The notes beneath the pieces are model-generated. The model saw only the letters and a list, made by a program, of their open reading frames with translations, was not told the DNA's origin and did no database searches. From contig NC_079490.1 of the NCBI RefSeq assembly GCF_020520425.1, positions 119,742,715-119,806,714 on the forward strand: a stretch of 64,000 bases of DNA. The letters run 5' to 3'. The translations under genes and the position numbers were made by a program. Source of the stretch: Spinacia oleracea. Its lineage: Eukaryota > Streptophyta > Magnoliopsida > Caryophyllales > Amaranthaceae. This document shows positions 47,266 to 58,600 of this stretch, in pieces. Within the stretch, counting starts at the first letter, position 1. Each line of letters starts with the position of its first letter.

Positions 47266-50200
47266 CTGCATGACACCAGTAACTTGTGATTTTTTAGCAA
47301 AATGTGCAACAGAGTCATGCTACCAGAAATATCAATTATTCAAGTACAGAGACTGAAGATTCTTTTTCTTTTTTCTCTACATCATTATGGGATGGAGAGT
47401 GGGATAACATTTACACTGGAGAGCAAATGTGAAAGCCTTTAGATTAGTAGAAAAGAACCAACTCAGCTAGGAAACAGCATATTCACACTAGTCTGCACAA
47501 TGTATATCGTTAGGAATCAAGGAAACGTTAACTGTTTTATGAAAATCGAAAGCTCGAAACAAAGTTGAATTCATGTTTTAAAATAATCCGTAGAAACACA
47601 TAAAAGCAATCATCCTGAAGTCCTGAACCAAAAGTTCTAAATGGTCACTGCGGTTGTGTTTTTTTAACACTATAATCTGTTTGTCTAACATTATTTTAGA
47701 GGGACATCTGTTTGTTTTACATAAAGCAGCATCTGTTTTTCTTTAACACGTCATGACTGGTATACACATCAAAAGAGATCATCAAACGGAAAATAAGAAG
47801 CACCAATTTGTTTGAAAGAAGTTTCAGCACGACATTTATATAGTTGAGAGTATGTAACAATGATTAGAAATCTAATTTCACAGTCACAAAATCACATTTC
47901 AGGAATGGTTATAACAATCTCGATTCAAATTACAATTATCCATGAACAAATATCCACAAGCCCACAATGTTACTTTCCTACTTCTATCACCAGTAACAAC
48001 GGTGTCCAATGAATCTGCAAAAACTCCTTTAGACAATAGGTCTCATCTACCAACTTTTTCGTTCTGCATAATTTGTTAGGAAAGTAGCCAAAGCTTTCTA
48101 CATTTCAACTGTTTTCGCCTGAAGGACAAAAACATTCTAAAATCATCAAAAAAAAATTCTAAATAGGAAAAATTATTTTTATTAAAACTTCACAAGTAAA
48201 AGTACATCAAGAAGACAAGATGTCCTCGAAGAGAAACATAAAAATACAACTACAAATCAGCCTAATTCCTTTGTATCTCTTATATTGTATAATTTGGAAA
48301 AGGCCCAATCGCCATAGCCTATGAGGAACCAACAAAGTTTAAGTAATCCCAAATTTGTTAGGAAAGTAGCCAAAGCTTTCAACATTTCAACTGTTTGCCT
48401 AAAGGCCAAAACATTCTAAAATCATTAAATCTTTTCTATTTAGGAAAAATTATTTTTTATGAAAACTTCACAAGTAAAAGTACATCAAGAAGACAAGATG
48501 TCCTCACAGAGAAACATAAAAACACAACTACAAATCAGCCTAATTCCTTGGTATCTCTTCAATTGAATAATTTGGAAAATCCTCAGTCGCCAAAGCCTAT
48601 GAGGAAACCAACAAAGTTTAAGTAATCCCACAATCGATCACGTGGGACATCAACACCATTTAATGATCAAATCTTCAATCCTATTCGCAGGTTTATTTGA
48701 CCAATGCAGAAGAAAGGTCAATACAATGAAACTATCAACTTCACTCATCATATCTTAAGGTTAAGGTGACAAAAAATTGAAAAATAAAATGAAAAAACAC
48801 TAAAACAATTTCTAGATAGGGGCACTGGCAGCAGTGAGGTAGAGCTCCCCTCTTCTCTTCACATTTCTAAAGGGCCTGGAGTAAGTTCGTTCACAGAATC
48901 TAAATTATCACCCAGTGCGATGTAACAGTAACTATTTATGTTTCTGATTCCGAATGTTCTTCAATAAAAGCACAAATCTCCTGGACAAAAAGTATAAACT
49001 ATTAAGAGTCATTCAGATCCCATACGTTAAACCCATGTACACTTCCCTCTCTACTATCTGCTTCACAAGTCGTTAAACCCCTTGGCAAAAAGCTTCCCTA
49101 CCCCATCATTATCTCCATTACATTCCCTCAGCTTAGCCACGCCATTAGCACTCACAAATTCCAAGGCATTTAAATCAGTAATAAGGTCTATTAGATATCA
49201 GAATCCAATCACAAAACTTGATAATATAATGCCTGAATTGACCATAAACATTAAAGCATCTATCTTCATGCATAAAAGTTATGGTCTTCTTAACACCCAC
49301 TTCAGCATAAAAGCTGTGCATCTTATAAAAAAAATGAAGAAATAAAAGCTCACAGCATGTTTGTTACAGTTTGCCACCATTAGCAAGCAATACACGAGGA
49401 CAAGATATTGCAATCTAAGCCCGTAAATGAGAGTCACACTGGCAAGGTTATGCTTCTAATGGACCTCCTTGAGTTCCTTTTTAGTTACATTAACTTCCTC
49501 AGTAAAATTCAGGAAAATTAAAAGTGTCTACTACTAACTACGTCTCCCCCTTGTTTACAAAAAAAATAGAGCAAATTACTGAGAAGAATATAGTGAGAAA
49601 GGAAAACAATCGAAATATATACCTGAAGGTAAGTTACAATATCAACTGTTGCCACTCTCCCACCTGCCTCTTGCTGTCTCAAAATATACTGATAAAGCTT
49701 TTCCTGAAGAAGTGCGAACAGTAATAATAACTAAGAGGGTTGTATCTTATGTAAAATAGTAAGGAAATGAAAATTAACATAACATCATGATACATAAAAA
49801 ACTATACATGCAATAGGATTTAACCAAGGAAGAATCGATGAAATGAAGGGGCTTAGGCTTCTCAAGAAAATGCTCATTGTCCGTAGAAAATAAATGCACT
49901 TGTAGATACACAATCTCTATCCAATCATACGGACATCGATTACACTTTTACCTGGTTCACTTTAAGTAAATATTGACCGATTGATCAAAGTATTAATCCT
50001 AGCCTTGTTTCACATAAATACTTAATTGTCCTTTCTCTATCAAAGCCCAACGTCATCAACCCCGTGGCAGAACTGACTATTAACATCCTCTCAATCCCGG
50101 TCATGCTTCATCCTTATGCTAATAAATAATCTCGTGATCTTAATGGGAAAACAACAACAATTCATTTAAGGATTGAAGTGAACAAGTTTCCTCAACTAAG

Positions 50201-51306
50201 TTGGAAGAAAATCGAACATAGGTTAATACACTGACCAAGCAAATAACTAATCTCGTGATTCTAATACAAAAACAACTTTTGTCTAATGATTAAAGCAAAC
50301 AAGTTCAACCGACTGAGTTGGAAGAAAATCAAGCATAGATTAATATAGTGGAAGCTGCCACTACAGTGCTACACTTTCCTTAAAGACTCAAATGAATCGT
50401 CAACAATCTCCACTTATTTCCAACATCCGAATTGCCAATCAACCAGACCTAGATTTCCTTTCCTCGACAACAAACCACCGTAGATAACATATTTCAATAA
50501 TCCGATACTCAATGTAGCACATAAAATATCGTGGTCCTCCATTAAAACACTGACACCTATATGCTCTCCCCTCATGGCTAACCAAATAACCTTGACGAAA
50601 AGATATACTTTGCTCCAACCTCAGGTAAGCACTACCCTTGTATGTTTTTCACCATATAGACAACAAAAGCTCTATTTATATGTCCATATTTTACATTCCA
50701 AAACTAAATCCAGGTTCACATAAAGTAGAAGAAGAAAATTTTAAAATTAGAATTCGGAATTTCCTGAAACAAGTACAACAATCCAAACAATAATCTTATA
50801 AATTTAATTTTAAAGGAACCCTAACTAATTCAATCCAAACAATAACCTTTAAACAAATTGAAAAACACCAATTTTACAAAATCACACTAAGTTTTTTAGT
50901 AATCCCACAAATGAAACCCTTAACATTAAAATTCACAATAAAACAGATCATACCAACAAAATAAATCCAAATAAAATTAAAAGTTAGAAAACCCAAATCA
51001 GAAAACCCTCATTTCCAACATATTAATCATCATTAGAAACCCTAATTTTAATTAAAGGAACCCTAACTAATTCAATCAAAATTACATTAAATAAATAACA
51101 AAACCAAATAATTGAAAGAAAAAGAGAAAAGTGAGAGAGAAATATACAAGTCCATGGCGTTCACCGGCTTGAAAGGAGAGTTTCTGGTGGTTCATGGCTT
51201 GGGTGTAAAGTTGTGAAAGAGAGTTAGCCGCGCTACAAAACGATGTATACATGGTTCGATCAACCTCATCCAGGCTCGTTGCTGTCGACTTCCTCTTCTT
51301 CGCCAT
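46867..51306 (-). CDS. Conserved plant protein of unknown function, three coding exons
   Basis: The coding sequence joins 51306-51148, 49703-49623 and 47265-46867 on the minus strand, giving 212 residues. Exon junctions have GT donors (GTATATTTC; GTATATATT) and CAG acceptors, and all three exons are in phase 0. The protein begins MAKKRKSTATSLDEVDRTMY; the KKRK cluster suggests nuclear import. Residues 20-80 are predicted helical and look most conserved (SAANSLSQLYTQAMNHQKLS; EKLYQYILRQQEAGGRVATV). The C-terminal 130 residues are low complexity, rich in Pro, Ser, Gln and Asn. From memory, plant databases hold similar short proteins, some labelled 'holocarboxylase synthetase' without evident biotin-ligase motifs; I see none here. 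It is the only intact host gene in the window. Introns are 1444 and 2357 bp. Confidence 0.88.
48071..48629. repeat. 282-bp tandem duplication in intron 2 of the host gene
   Basis: The segment from ATTTGTTAGGAAAGTAGCC to AAGTAATCCC occurs twice in direct orientation (48071-48350 and 48353-48629), with roughly one difference per 10-15 bases. I did not identify the unit. Confidence 0.85.
49623..49703 (-). CDS. Host gene exon 2 (27 codons)
   Basis: Codes EKLYQYILRQQEAGGRVATV and seven more residues ending YLQ. It is preceded by TTCAG and followed by GTATATATTTC. It is exactly 81 bases, so it keeps phase. Confidence 0.88.
51148..51306 (-). CDS. Host gene exon 1 (start exon)
   Basis: Fifty-three codons from ATG at 51306 to the GTATATTT donor at 51147. 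Reading through the donor gives a hydrophobic tail and a stop, which is intron sequence. Confidence 0.88.
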
Positions 51307-51480
51307 CCTAATTTATTTTCTCACTCCTCCGCTGCACGACGGATTTCAATAAATTTACAATCGGAGAGAAGGCGGCACACGGTAGCCTGAGTTTCAACCT
51401 CCAGAAAACGTTTCTTTGTTTTTTCTTAATTTTAATTTTGGAAGAATAAGCAAGGAAAATACATTTCTGTGTGTTGTGTG

Positions 51481-51488
51481 TATATATA
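51481..51488 (-). promoter_or_regulatory. Candidate TATA box of the host gene
   Basis: TATATATA on the minus strand, 175-182 bases upstream of the ATG, which would leave a 5' UTR of about 145 bases. The rest of 51307-51700 holds no gene. Confidence 0.45.
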
Positions 51489-51532
51489 CTCCTGTAACGG
51501 ATGATGAAATAATAATTATTATTTATATAATT

Positions 51533-51566
51533 ATTAAAATTAAAATTAAAATTAAAATTAAAATTC
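51533..51566. repeat. (TTAAAA)n microsatellite in the host gene promoter region
   Basis: Five to six copies of a 6-bp unit, about 50 bases upstream of the candidate TATA box. Confidence 0.85.
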
Positions 51567-51700
51567 CATAGGTTTGAAGGTTGGGGAGATGTGATTGGAA
51601 GGGAGAAGTAAAGGTAAAGTTGTTTGGATTTCTACTCCTTACACGAGAGTGGTGTTGAGGCTTTTAGCTTTTTTTCGCATAATCTTGGAAATTAACAAAA

Positions 51701-51713
51701 ATATATGAGAAAA
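51701..51713. repeat. Target-site duplication, 5' side of the LINE
   Basis: ATATATGAGAAAA, identical to 56658-56670 on the far side of the LINE poly(A). Confidence 0.85.
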
Positions 51714-51776
51714 AACAATCAAAAGAGGGCGCGCGTTTCTCTCTCTAGTTTTTCTCTCCTGCTTAGCAGTGACGCC

Positions 51777-53153
51777 ATGGCAAGGAAAGCTAGAGCTCGG
51801 ATGAAGGCGACAAATTCGAACCCCGATAGGAATGGAAGTGACACACAAGCTACTGGATCATCTGCGAGAATCTTGGAGGACCTTGAACAGGAAAGGGAGG
51901 TGTTGGCGCCACTAATTGTTAATACCCAGAATGTTGGAGATGGCGGTTTTGGGGATATTTTATTTCCGGCGGCGTCGCTTTTGGCTCTGCAACACCAGTC
52001 ATCAGCACGAAGGGATTTCTCTGAGTGGCTATCACACATTCACTCGAACTCGAGGCCGATTGCATGGGTGGATGACATTGAAGGTAACCCTGTTTCTCCG
52101 ATTAAATTTGGGGATATAAGGAGTAACTTGAACACTGATTTTGACATAGCTGCACATAATACTGTTAATACTCAAGCAACTCCACATAATAGTGAGAACA
52201 TTTTGAATCAATCCATACCTTTGCATAATCTGGAAACAGGGGATTGTGTGACTATTGATTTAGAGGACATTCAGGAGGAAATTGATTATTGGAACTCTGC
52301 TGTAATGTGCTATGTGGTGGGTGCTAATCCCCCTATTCATGTCATGGAAGGGTTCATTCGAAGAATTTGGAGGAATATGGGGGTGGACAAGGTGGTATTG
52401 GGGGCAAAGGGGGTATACTTGGTGAGATTTGCTACAATGGAGAAGAGAGATGTTGTGCTAAAACTGACTCGACCCTTTTTTGATAGTAAACCAGTTGTAC
52501 TGAAGCCTTGGACTCAGGACATGGATTTCACAAAGGAGGATTTGAGATCTATCCCAATCTGGGTGAAACTGCACAGGTTGGGATTCATGTATTGGGGGGA
52601 GAGAAGTTTGAGCAAGATATTAGGGAAGCTTGGGGTACTAAAAAGGGTAGATAATGCAACTGCAAAGAGAGATAAATTGCAGTTTGCTAGGGTGCAGGTG
52701 GAGGTGCTTGTAGATCAAGAATTTCCTGAGGTGCTCAAGTTTGTAAATGAGAAGGGGGTGATGGTGGAGATTGATGTGGAGTATGAGTGGAAACCACTGG
52801 TGTGTACTGTCTGTAAGACTATTGGGCATGATGCCAGAAAATGCAGGAAGGGTGGTAGTAGAAAGATGTGGGTTCCTAGACAACAGGCTACACCTGTTGT
52901 TGCACCAATTACCAAAACTGTTTTGGTACCTGAGAATGGTGGGTTCCAAACTGTGTTGCAATCTAGTAGGAGGAGAGAGCAAAGACCTCCAATTATTCTC
53001 ATTGTGAACCATTTCCAGGTGCTAGACACTGATGATGCCACAGTGGAGGATGATGGGGGTGAGGATCAACTTGGGGGTGATGATGTAGGAGGTGAGGAGA
53101 TGTTGCAGAACATTGTTTCTGGGAGGGGGGACTCTCTTGGTCACAATGGATAG
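51777..53153 (+). CDS. LINE ORF1 protein (DUF4283-like, CCHC zinc knuckle)
   Basis: I chose ATG 51777 because it lies in a strong context (GACGCCATGG); the earlier in-frame ATG at 51705 lies within the TSD, outside the element. The protein has 458 residues. It opens MARKARARMKATNSN, has an acidic linker, then the DUF4283 region (about 52280-52720; YWNSAVMCYVVGANPPIHVM ... SIPIWVKLHRLGFMYWGERS). A CCHC knuckle, CTVCKTIGHDARKC, follows at about 52805-52846. In plants such ORF1 products bind the element's RNA. The frame is intact to TAG 53151-53153. Its end overlaps the start of ORF2 by eight bases. Confidence 0.9.
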   Translation: MARKARARMKATNSNPDRNGSDTQATGSSARILEDLEQEREVLAPLIVNTQNVGDGGFGDILFPAASLLALQHQSSARRDFSEWLSHIHSNSRPIAWVDDIEGNPVSPIKFGDIRSNLNTDFDIAAHNTVNTQATPHNSENILNQSIPLHNLETGDCVTIDLEDIQEEIDYWNSAVMCYVVGANPPIHVMEGFIRRIWRNMGVDKVVLGAKGVYLVRFATMEKRDVVLKLTRPFFDSKPVVLKPWTQDMDFTKEDLRSIPIWVKLHRLGFMYWGERSLSKILGKLGVLKRVDNATAKRDKLQFARVQVEVLVDQEFPEVLKFVNEKGVMVEIDVEYEWKPLVCTVCKTIGHDARKCRKGGSRKMWVPRQQATPVVAPITKTVLVPENGGFQTVLQSSRRREQRPPIILIVNHFQVLDTDDATVEDDGGEDQLGGDDVGGEEMLQNIVSGRGDSLGHNG

Positions 53154-56100
53154 GATTGTTAGTTGGAATGTGAGGGGGATCAACAGTCAGAGGAAGCAAA
53201 ATGAGGTGAAGGCTTTTATTCACTCTCATGGAGCTGGGTTAGTTGGTCTCCTTGAGACAAAGGTGCCTCATACAAAAATGGGGGCCTTATATGTTAATAT
53301 GTTCAATGGTTGGTGTTTCACTACCAACAGTAGCAGCTGTAAGGGAGGGAGAATTGTGTTAGCATGGAATCCAAATGCTTTCACTCTTAGTGTTATGAAA
53401 GTTACCAGTCAATTGATTCATTGTTTGGTTTGTCCAAAAAGTGGGAGTGTGGATTTTTGCTGTACTTTTGTCTATGCTTTTAATCAGAGCAAGGAAAGAG
53501 AGGATCTATGGAGGGATCTGTGTGGCTTGGGTATTGGTGTGCACAAGCCTTGGATAGTTCTGGGTGATTTTAATTGTGTTCTAAATATAGATGAAAGGGT
53601 GGGAGCTCTTGTGAGGCATCAATCAATGGTTGCCTTTAGGAATTGTGTAGATATATGTGGTCTAGAAGATATTAATGTTGCTGGACACTTCTACACTTGG
53701 AGTAATAAACAAGCAGGGGAGGCTAGGGTGTTTTCTAAAATTGATAGGGTTCTGGCTAATGACTTGTGGTTTCAGAATTATCCTAATGCTGAAGCTGGAT
53801 TTTTGTCTGAAGGAGAATATGATCATTGTCCTATTGTGCTTGCTGTGTACCCCTATGATAACATTGCAAAGAAGCCTTTTAGGTACTTTGCCATGTGGAA
53901 GTATGCTGAAGGCTATACTGATTTGGTCAAGGTGAATTGGTCAAAGGGTGTGGTTGGTACTCTGATGTATCAGGTGGTTCAGAAGCTACAAAGAATGAAA
54001 GGGGTTTTTAAAGAGCTGAATAGAACAGGTTTCAATGATATCCATGCTGCTGACATAAAAGCTAAGCAAGATTTGGATTTGTGTCAGAAGAATATTCACC
54101 TAGCACATGGTGATAGTGAGCTTGCTGATAGAGAAGTTGAAGCTGCTAAGAGGTATAAATTGATGCATGCTGCTTATATTTCTTTCCTAAAACAGAAAGC
54201 AAAAGAAGCCTGGGCAAAGGATGGAGATGAGAACAACTCTCTCTTCCATAAAAGCATTAGAGCTCGGATTATTCATAACATAGTGCATGCTATCCATGAT
54301 ATGCATGGTAAGTGGGTGTGTGATCCAACATCTGTGTCTGCTGCTTTTCTGGAGTATTACCAGAATCTCTTGGGCACTAAAGCTTCTAGTAGAAGTCATG
54401 TTATGATTGATACTGTGCATGTTGGTCCAACACTTGAACAGCTGCAGAAAGACCAATTATTAGCCCCTGTCACTAGTGAGGAAGTCAAGTATGCTATGTT
54501 CTCTATTAATGGTGACAAATCCCCTGGCCCAGATGGGTTTGGGAGTTATTTTTTCAGAGAAAACTGGAACATAGTTGGGGAGGATGTAACAAAGGCTGTT
54601 CTGGACTTTTCCACACTGGAAAATTCCTAAAAGAGATTAATTCCACTACTATCACTCTGATTCCCAAGACAAAATGTCCAAAAAATGTTACTGAATTCAG
54701 GCCCATATCCTGTTGCAATGTAATTTATAAATGCATCACAAAAATCCTCTGTGAGAGAATGAAATGTGTACTACCTATGTTGATAGCTGAGAATCAAGGG
54801 GCCTTTGTGCATGGTAGATTTATCATGCATAACATAATGATGTGTCAAGAAATTGTCAGACAATATGGAAGGAAGAATGCATCACCTGGTTGCTTGATCA
54901 AATTAGATATGCAGAAAGCTTATGACACAATTGAGTGGGATTTCTTGGAAGAGATGCTGCTTGCCTTGGGGTTTCCAGCTCAGTTTGTTAATTGGATCAT
55001 GGTTTGTGTTACAACTCCCAAATTCTCAATCATACTAAATGGTCAGCTCAAGGATATTTTTCTTCCAGCAGGGGGTTAAGACAAGGGGATCCCTTGTCTC
55101 CTTTATTGTTTGTAGTATGTATGGAATATCTGTCTAGAACTCTATACAAGGTGGGTGAGGATAGCTGCTTTAAATTTCATCCAAGTTGTAGGTCTACAAA
55201 GTTGACTCACCTCTGCTTTGCAGATGATCTCATCTTATGCTGCAAAGGTGAGTTTCACTCTATTCAGCTGCTTCTCCAAGGTTTCAAACTTTTTTCTTAC
55301 ACTTCTGGTCTGAAGGCTAACATTCAAAAGTCAGCTGTGTATTGTGCTGGTATGAAACCAGAGGTAGTTCAGCAGGTAGTGGACATTTCTGGGTTTGCCT
55401 TGGGTTCTTTTCCCTTTAGGTATTTAGGGGTTCCTATTTACTTTAAAAGAATCACTAATGCTGATTGTGAAGGATTAGTTGATAAAATGATGGCAAGAAT
55501 CAAGACTTGGAGTTCTAGGAACTTGTCTTTTGCAGGAAGGATAACTCTTATCAATTCAGTCCTCTTAAGCATCCACTCTTACTGGGCTCAAGTGTTTATC
55601 CTTCCTAAACATGTGCTTAAAAATGTTGAAGCTATCTGTAGAGCCTTTTTATGGCAAGGCACTTACTTTTGTTCTAAACCAGGTTATGTTGCCTGGGATA
55701 GAGTTTGCAGACCTAAAAAGGAAGGGGGATTAGGAATAAGGCAAGTTCAGGCATGGAATATTGCAGCTTTAGGGAAATATGTTTGGGCTATAGCTAGAAA
55801 ACAGGACACAATGTGGGTTAGATGGGTCAATGCAATCTACATTAAGACTGCAGGTTGGTGGGATTATCAGCCAAAAGCTGATAGTGGTTGGTACTGGAGA
55901 AAGATTTGTAGTGTGAAGGAGAAACTAAAGGGTTTGTTTAGTGAGGCTGAGTTGGCTCAAATGCCTAAATACTCTATCCAGAAGGTATACCAGAAGTTGG
56001 TTCAACAGCATGAGAAGGTCCCTTGGGGATCTGCAGTGTGGAATAGAGCCTCTATTCCCAAGACTAGAGTGATTTGCTGGCTGATGGTCCAAGGGAGACT

Positions 56101-56525
56101 GCAAACAAGAGAAAGGCTACATAAGATTGGGGTCTGTAACTACATGCTTGCTTTGTGAGGCAAAAGATGAAACTCACCCACACCTTTTCTTTGACTGTGA
56201 ATACAGTAGAAGATGTCTACAGGGGATTGAGGAATGGCTAGATATTCCTACTAGCAAAGTACATTATATGGGCCTGCTGAGGTGGGTTAAATGGAAGAGC
56301 CAGTGCAGCAAATTCCAAAAGACATCAATACACACTGCTGTCAATGCTACTGTGTATAATCTATGGAGAGAAAGAAATGATGCTCTCTGGAATCAGAAGG
56401 TTCCTACTCCTTCAGCTACTATCAGATGCATTCAGAGGAGTGTGATTGACAGATTAGCTCATATAGGTGCTAAGCAATCTAGCACAAATGACCAGATTTG
56501 GTGGAAGAGCAAATGCACTGTTTAG
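53146..56525 (+). pseudogene. LINE ORF2: endonuclease and reverse transcriptase, three frameshifts
   Basis: The start is ATG 53146, giving MDRIVSWNVRGINSQRKQNE. The endonuclease/exonuclease/phosphatase-type domain has LLETKV, VLGDFN, KIDRVL and DHCPIV (about 53150-53840). The RT begins near 54500 ([10 protein letters not shown]), runs through DMQKAYD and the [10 protein letters not shown] block, and has the catalytic FADD at about 55218-55229. A reverse-transcriptase-associated zinc-binding region (CLLCEAKDETHPHLFFDC) is near 56145-56200. Frame changes by one base occur near 54607-54610 (in a T-run), near 55070-55075 (in a G-run) and near 56130-56150. The last frame ends at 56525. Outside these three sites the coding is clean, so the copy is young but not autonomous. 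Confidence 0.9.
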
Positions 56526-56657
56526 GCTTTGTTTCTTCTCTTTTCTTCCCTATGACTGTTGTCATGTTGTTTGTTCCTTAGTCTCTCTGGCTTAGGACTT
56601 TGTTTGTAATCTGGTTTTTCAAACAATGAAATCTACTCTGACTTATCAAAAAAAAAT

Positions 56658-56670
56658 ATATATGAGAAAA
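56658..56670. repeat. Target-site duplication, 3' side of the LINE
   Basis: Second copy of ATATATGAGAAAA, directly after the A-rich tail. Confidence 0.85.
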
Positions 56671-56781
56671 TTGGAAATCAATACGGAATAGGTGTTATTT
56701 TATTTATTTTATAGTAAAAGTAATTCATTAATAAAAAATTATACGAAATCTACAAAAGAAATTTGAATCTAATAAATATAT

Positions 56782-56815
56782 TCTCTCCGTTTCGGAATAC
56801 TCGAACCGGTTTGAC
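56782..56815 (+). repeat. Possible MITE terminal sequence
   Basis: TCTCTCCGTTTCGGAATACT and the following CGGTTTGACC resemble the conserved ends of plant Stowaway-type MITEs. I found no inverted partner within a few hundred bases, so at best one end survives. Confidence 0.3.
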
Positions 56816-58600
56816 CAATAAATAGTTTAATGCAATATATTGACTTATTATTTAATTAGATGGTAGTTGATGGTGCAATATTTTTTTAATATAGATAGTG
56901 GAAAATGTGTCAACTTTTTTAAGGGGTAGTGGGAAATAACTCACTTTTTAATGATTTTTTTAAGGGAGAAGGGGTATCGCAAATTTGATGGTGCAGGTGT
57001 GTGCACCGGGAACAAAACAACATATAAAATACACAAAACATGCTTGTTTCATTAAATTCCGAAAAACAAGAACAATTCACTTGAACAAAAGAACAATTCC
57101 CTTGAACAAAAGAATATTAAATGATATGTTCTTTTCAGCTATGTTTTCGCCTTTTTATTTTATTCGTTGTTATTCTCGCAATATATAATTTTCTGGATTT
57201 TATGTTTTGAATTCAAACTGTGAAGAGGAGAGCGAAATGTGAACTAGGTTTTCTAAAATGGTTTTTAGAGAGAGAAAGTAATGAAAATTTTCCCAAAATT
57301 TTCGTTGATTTTTCTGCTTCAACATCAAATTAAATTGATTATTCTTCTTCAAATCTGAATTCTGCAGCTGATAATTTTTTAATTTTGTAACAATAAATTG
57401 TATGTTTTGATGATTTTGATTTTGTAATAATCGTGTTTTTGATGATTTTGACTATTTTGATGATTTTGATTTTGTAATAATCGTGTTTTGATTATTTCGA
57501 TGATTTTAATGAATCAAATTATGTAATAACACGATGATTTCGTAGAAATCGTTGATTTTGAAGATTTTGATTATGTAATTACGAAATTTTTTTCCACAAA
57601 AGAACAGTTTAACGTATTTAAAGAACATATGCTCTTAATAAGAGAACAATTTCACTATAGTAGAAAAATAAACCATTTGCGTTTCATAATTTGTTCTTTT
57701 AGTTTATTATGTTCTTCTTTTTTATTATTTTCAATTTCATTTGCGTTTCATAATTTGTTATTTTGATTTTATTGTGTTTTTTTTCGTGTTACTTTTTATA
57801 TATCCTTTGTTCTTTTGATTGCGTTCTTTTTCTTGTTATTATACATGTTAATCTATTATTTTTCCATATATTATGAATAATGTGCGTGATATTTTCATAA
57901 CAAAATGATGCTAATGATGATTCAGAATCATATGTTATTGTGGGACAAGGTACTTGACTTGTTCTTTTAGTCTCTCTATTTGTTCTTTTAGTCTTTTCAT
58001 TTGTTCTTTTTATAATATTCTATTAAAATAACGAAATAAAAACACGTGCACGGTTCTCATTATGCACTATTTAAGAATTTTTCTTTTCTCCTTCTCGATT
58101 CTTCATTTTTTCATTTTCTATTTTCCAGCAACTATATATATAATAATTATACTTATGAATCATAACCATTAGTCATTTTAGAATTTTAGAAATACATTTT
58201 AGAGAGAGATATAGGAGAGGATTTACATTCTCTTAACATAGAGATATTTTTTGAGAGAGAAAGAGTGAGATAGTGAGTGAAAGAATAAAAATTACATTTT
58301 CTCCTTATTCTCTCTCTAAAATTCCTTCTGAATGTTTCTCCTTAGTTGAAAATGAGTGAATTAAGAAAAGTACTAATTCAATTTGTGAAAATTCTAAGAT
58401 AGTCATAATAAAAATTACCATGGTAGTGGAATTAATATGGACCACATAAATTTATTTTATTTTATCTTTTTTTGATTTTCTTTTATCTTTATTTTTTAAT
58501 TCAAAAATCATTTAATTGATTTTTGGGAAATATGAAAAATCAATTTATATATTTTTGTGAAAATCAATAAATAATTTCCAAAAATAATTACAAAAATAAT
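56816..58600. other. AT-rich intergenic sequence with short repeats
   Basis: No gene seen. A 64-bp unit starting CATTTGCGTTTCATAATTTG is repeated at 57674 and 57738. 'GTTCTTTTAGTCT' motifs recur near 57960-58005. Short repeats of TTTTGATGATTTTGA lie near 57410-57475. Confidence 0.5.

Larger units (their letters stand above)
51714..56657 (+). mobile_element. Full-length L1-type LINE (non-LTR retrotransposon)
   Basis: The element is 4944 bp, between 13-bp TSDs, with a short A-run (56648-56656) at its 3' end. It has two ORFs: ORF1 with a DUF4283-like domain and a CCHC knuckle, and ORF2 with endonuclease, reverse transcriptase and a C-terminal zinc-knuckle-type domain, the layout of plant L1 elements. 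ORF2 carries three frame breaks. The 5' end looks complete because ORF1 starts 64 bases inside. It is transcribed away from the host gene, whose ATG is 408 bases to the left. Confidence 0.93.

Noticed and set aside
47025-47318. 97-codon minus-strand frame overlapping exon 3
   Set aside because: Alternative frame of exon 3 that includes intron bases before the CAG acceptor; the correct frame continues the exon 2 phase.
51705-51776. Upstream in-frame ATG for LINE ORF1
   Set aside because: It lies in the target-site duplication, outside the element, so ATG 51777 in a strong context is the likelier start.
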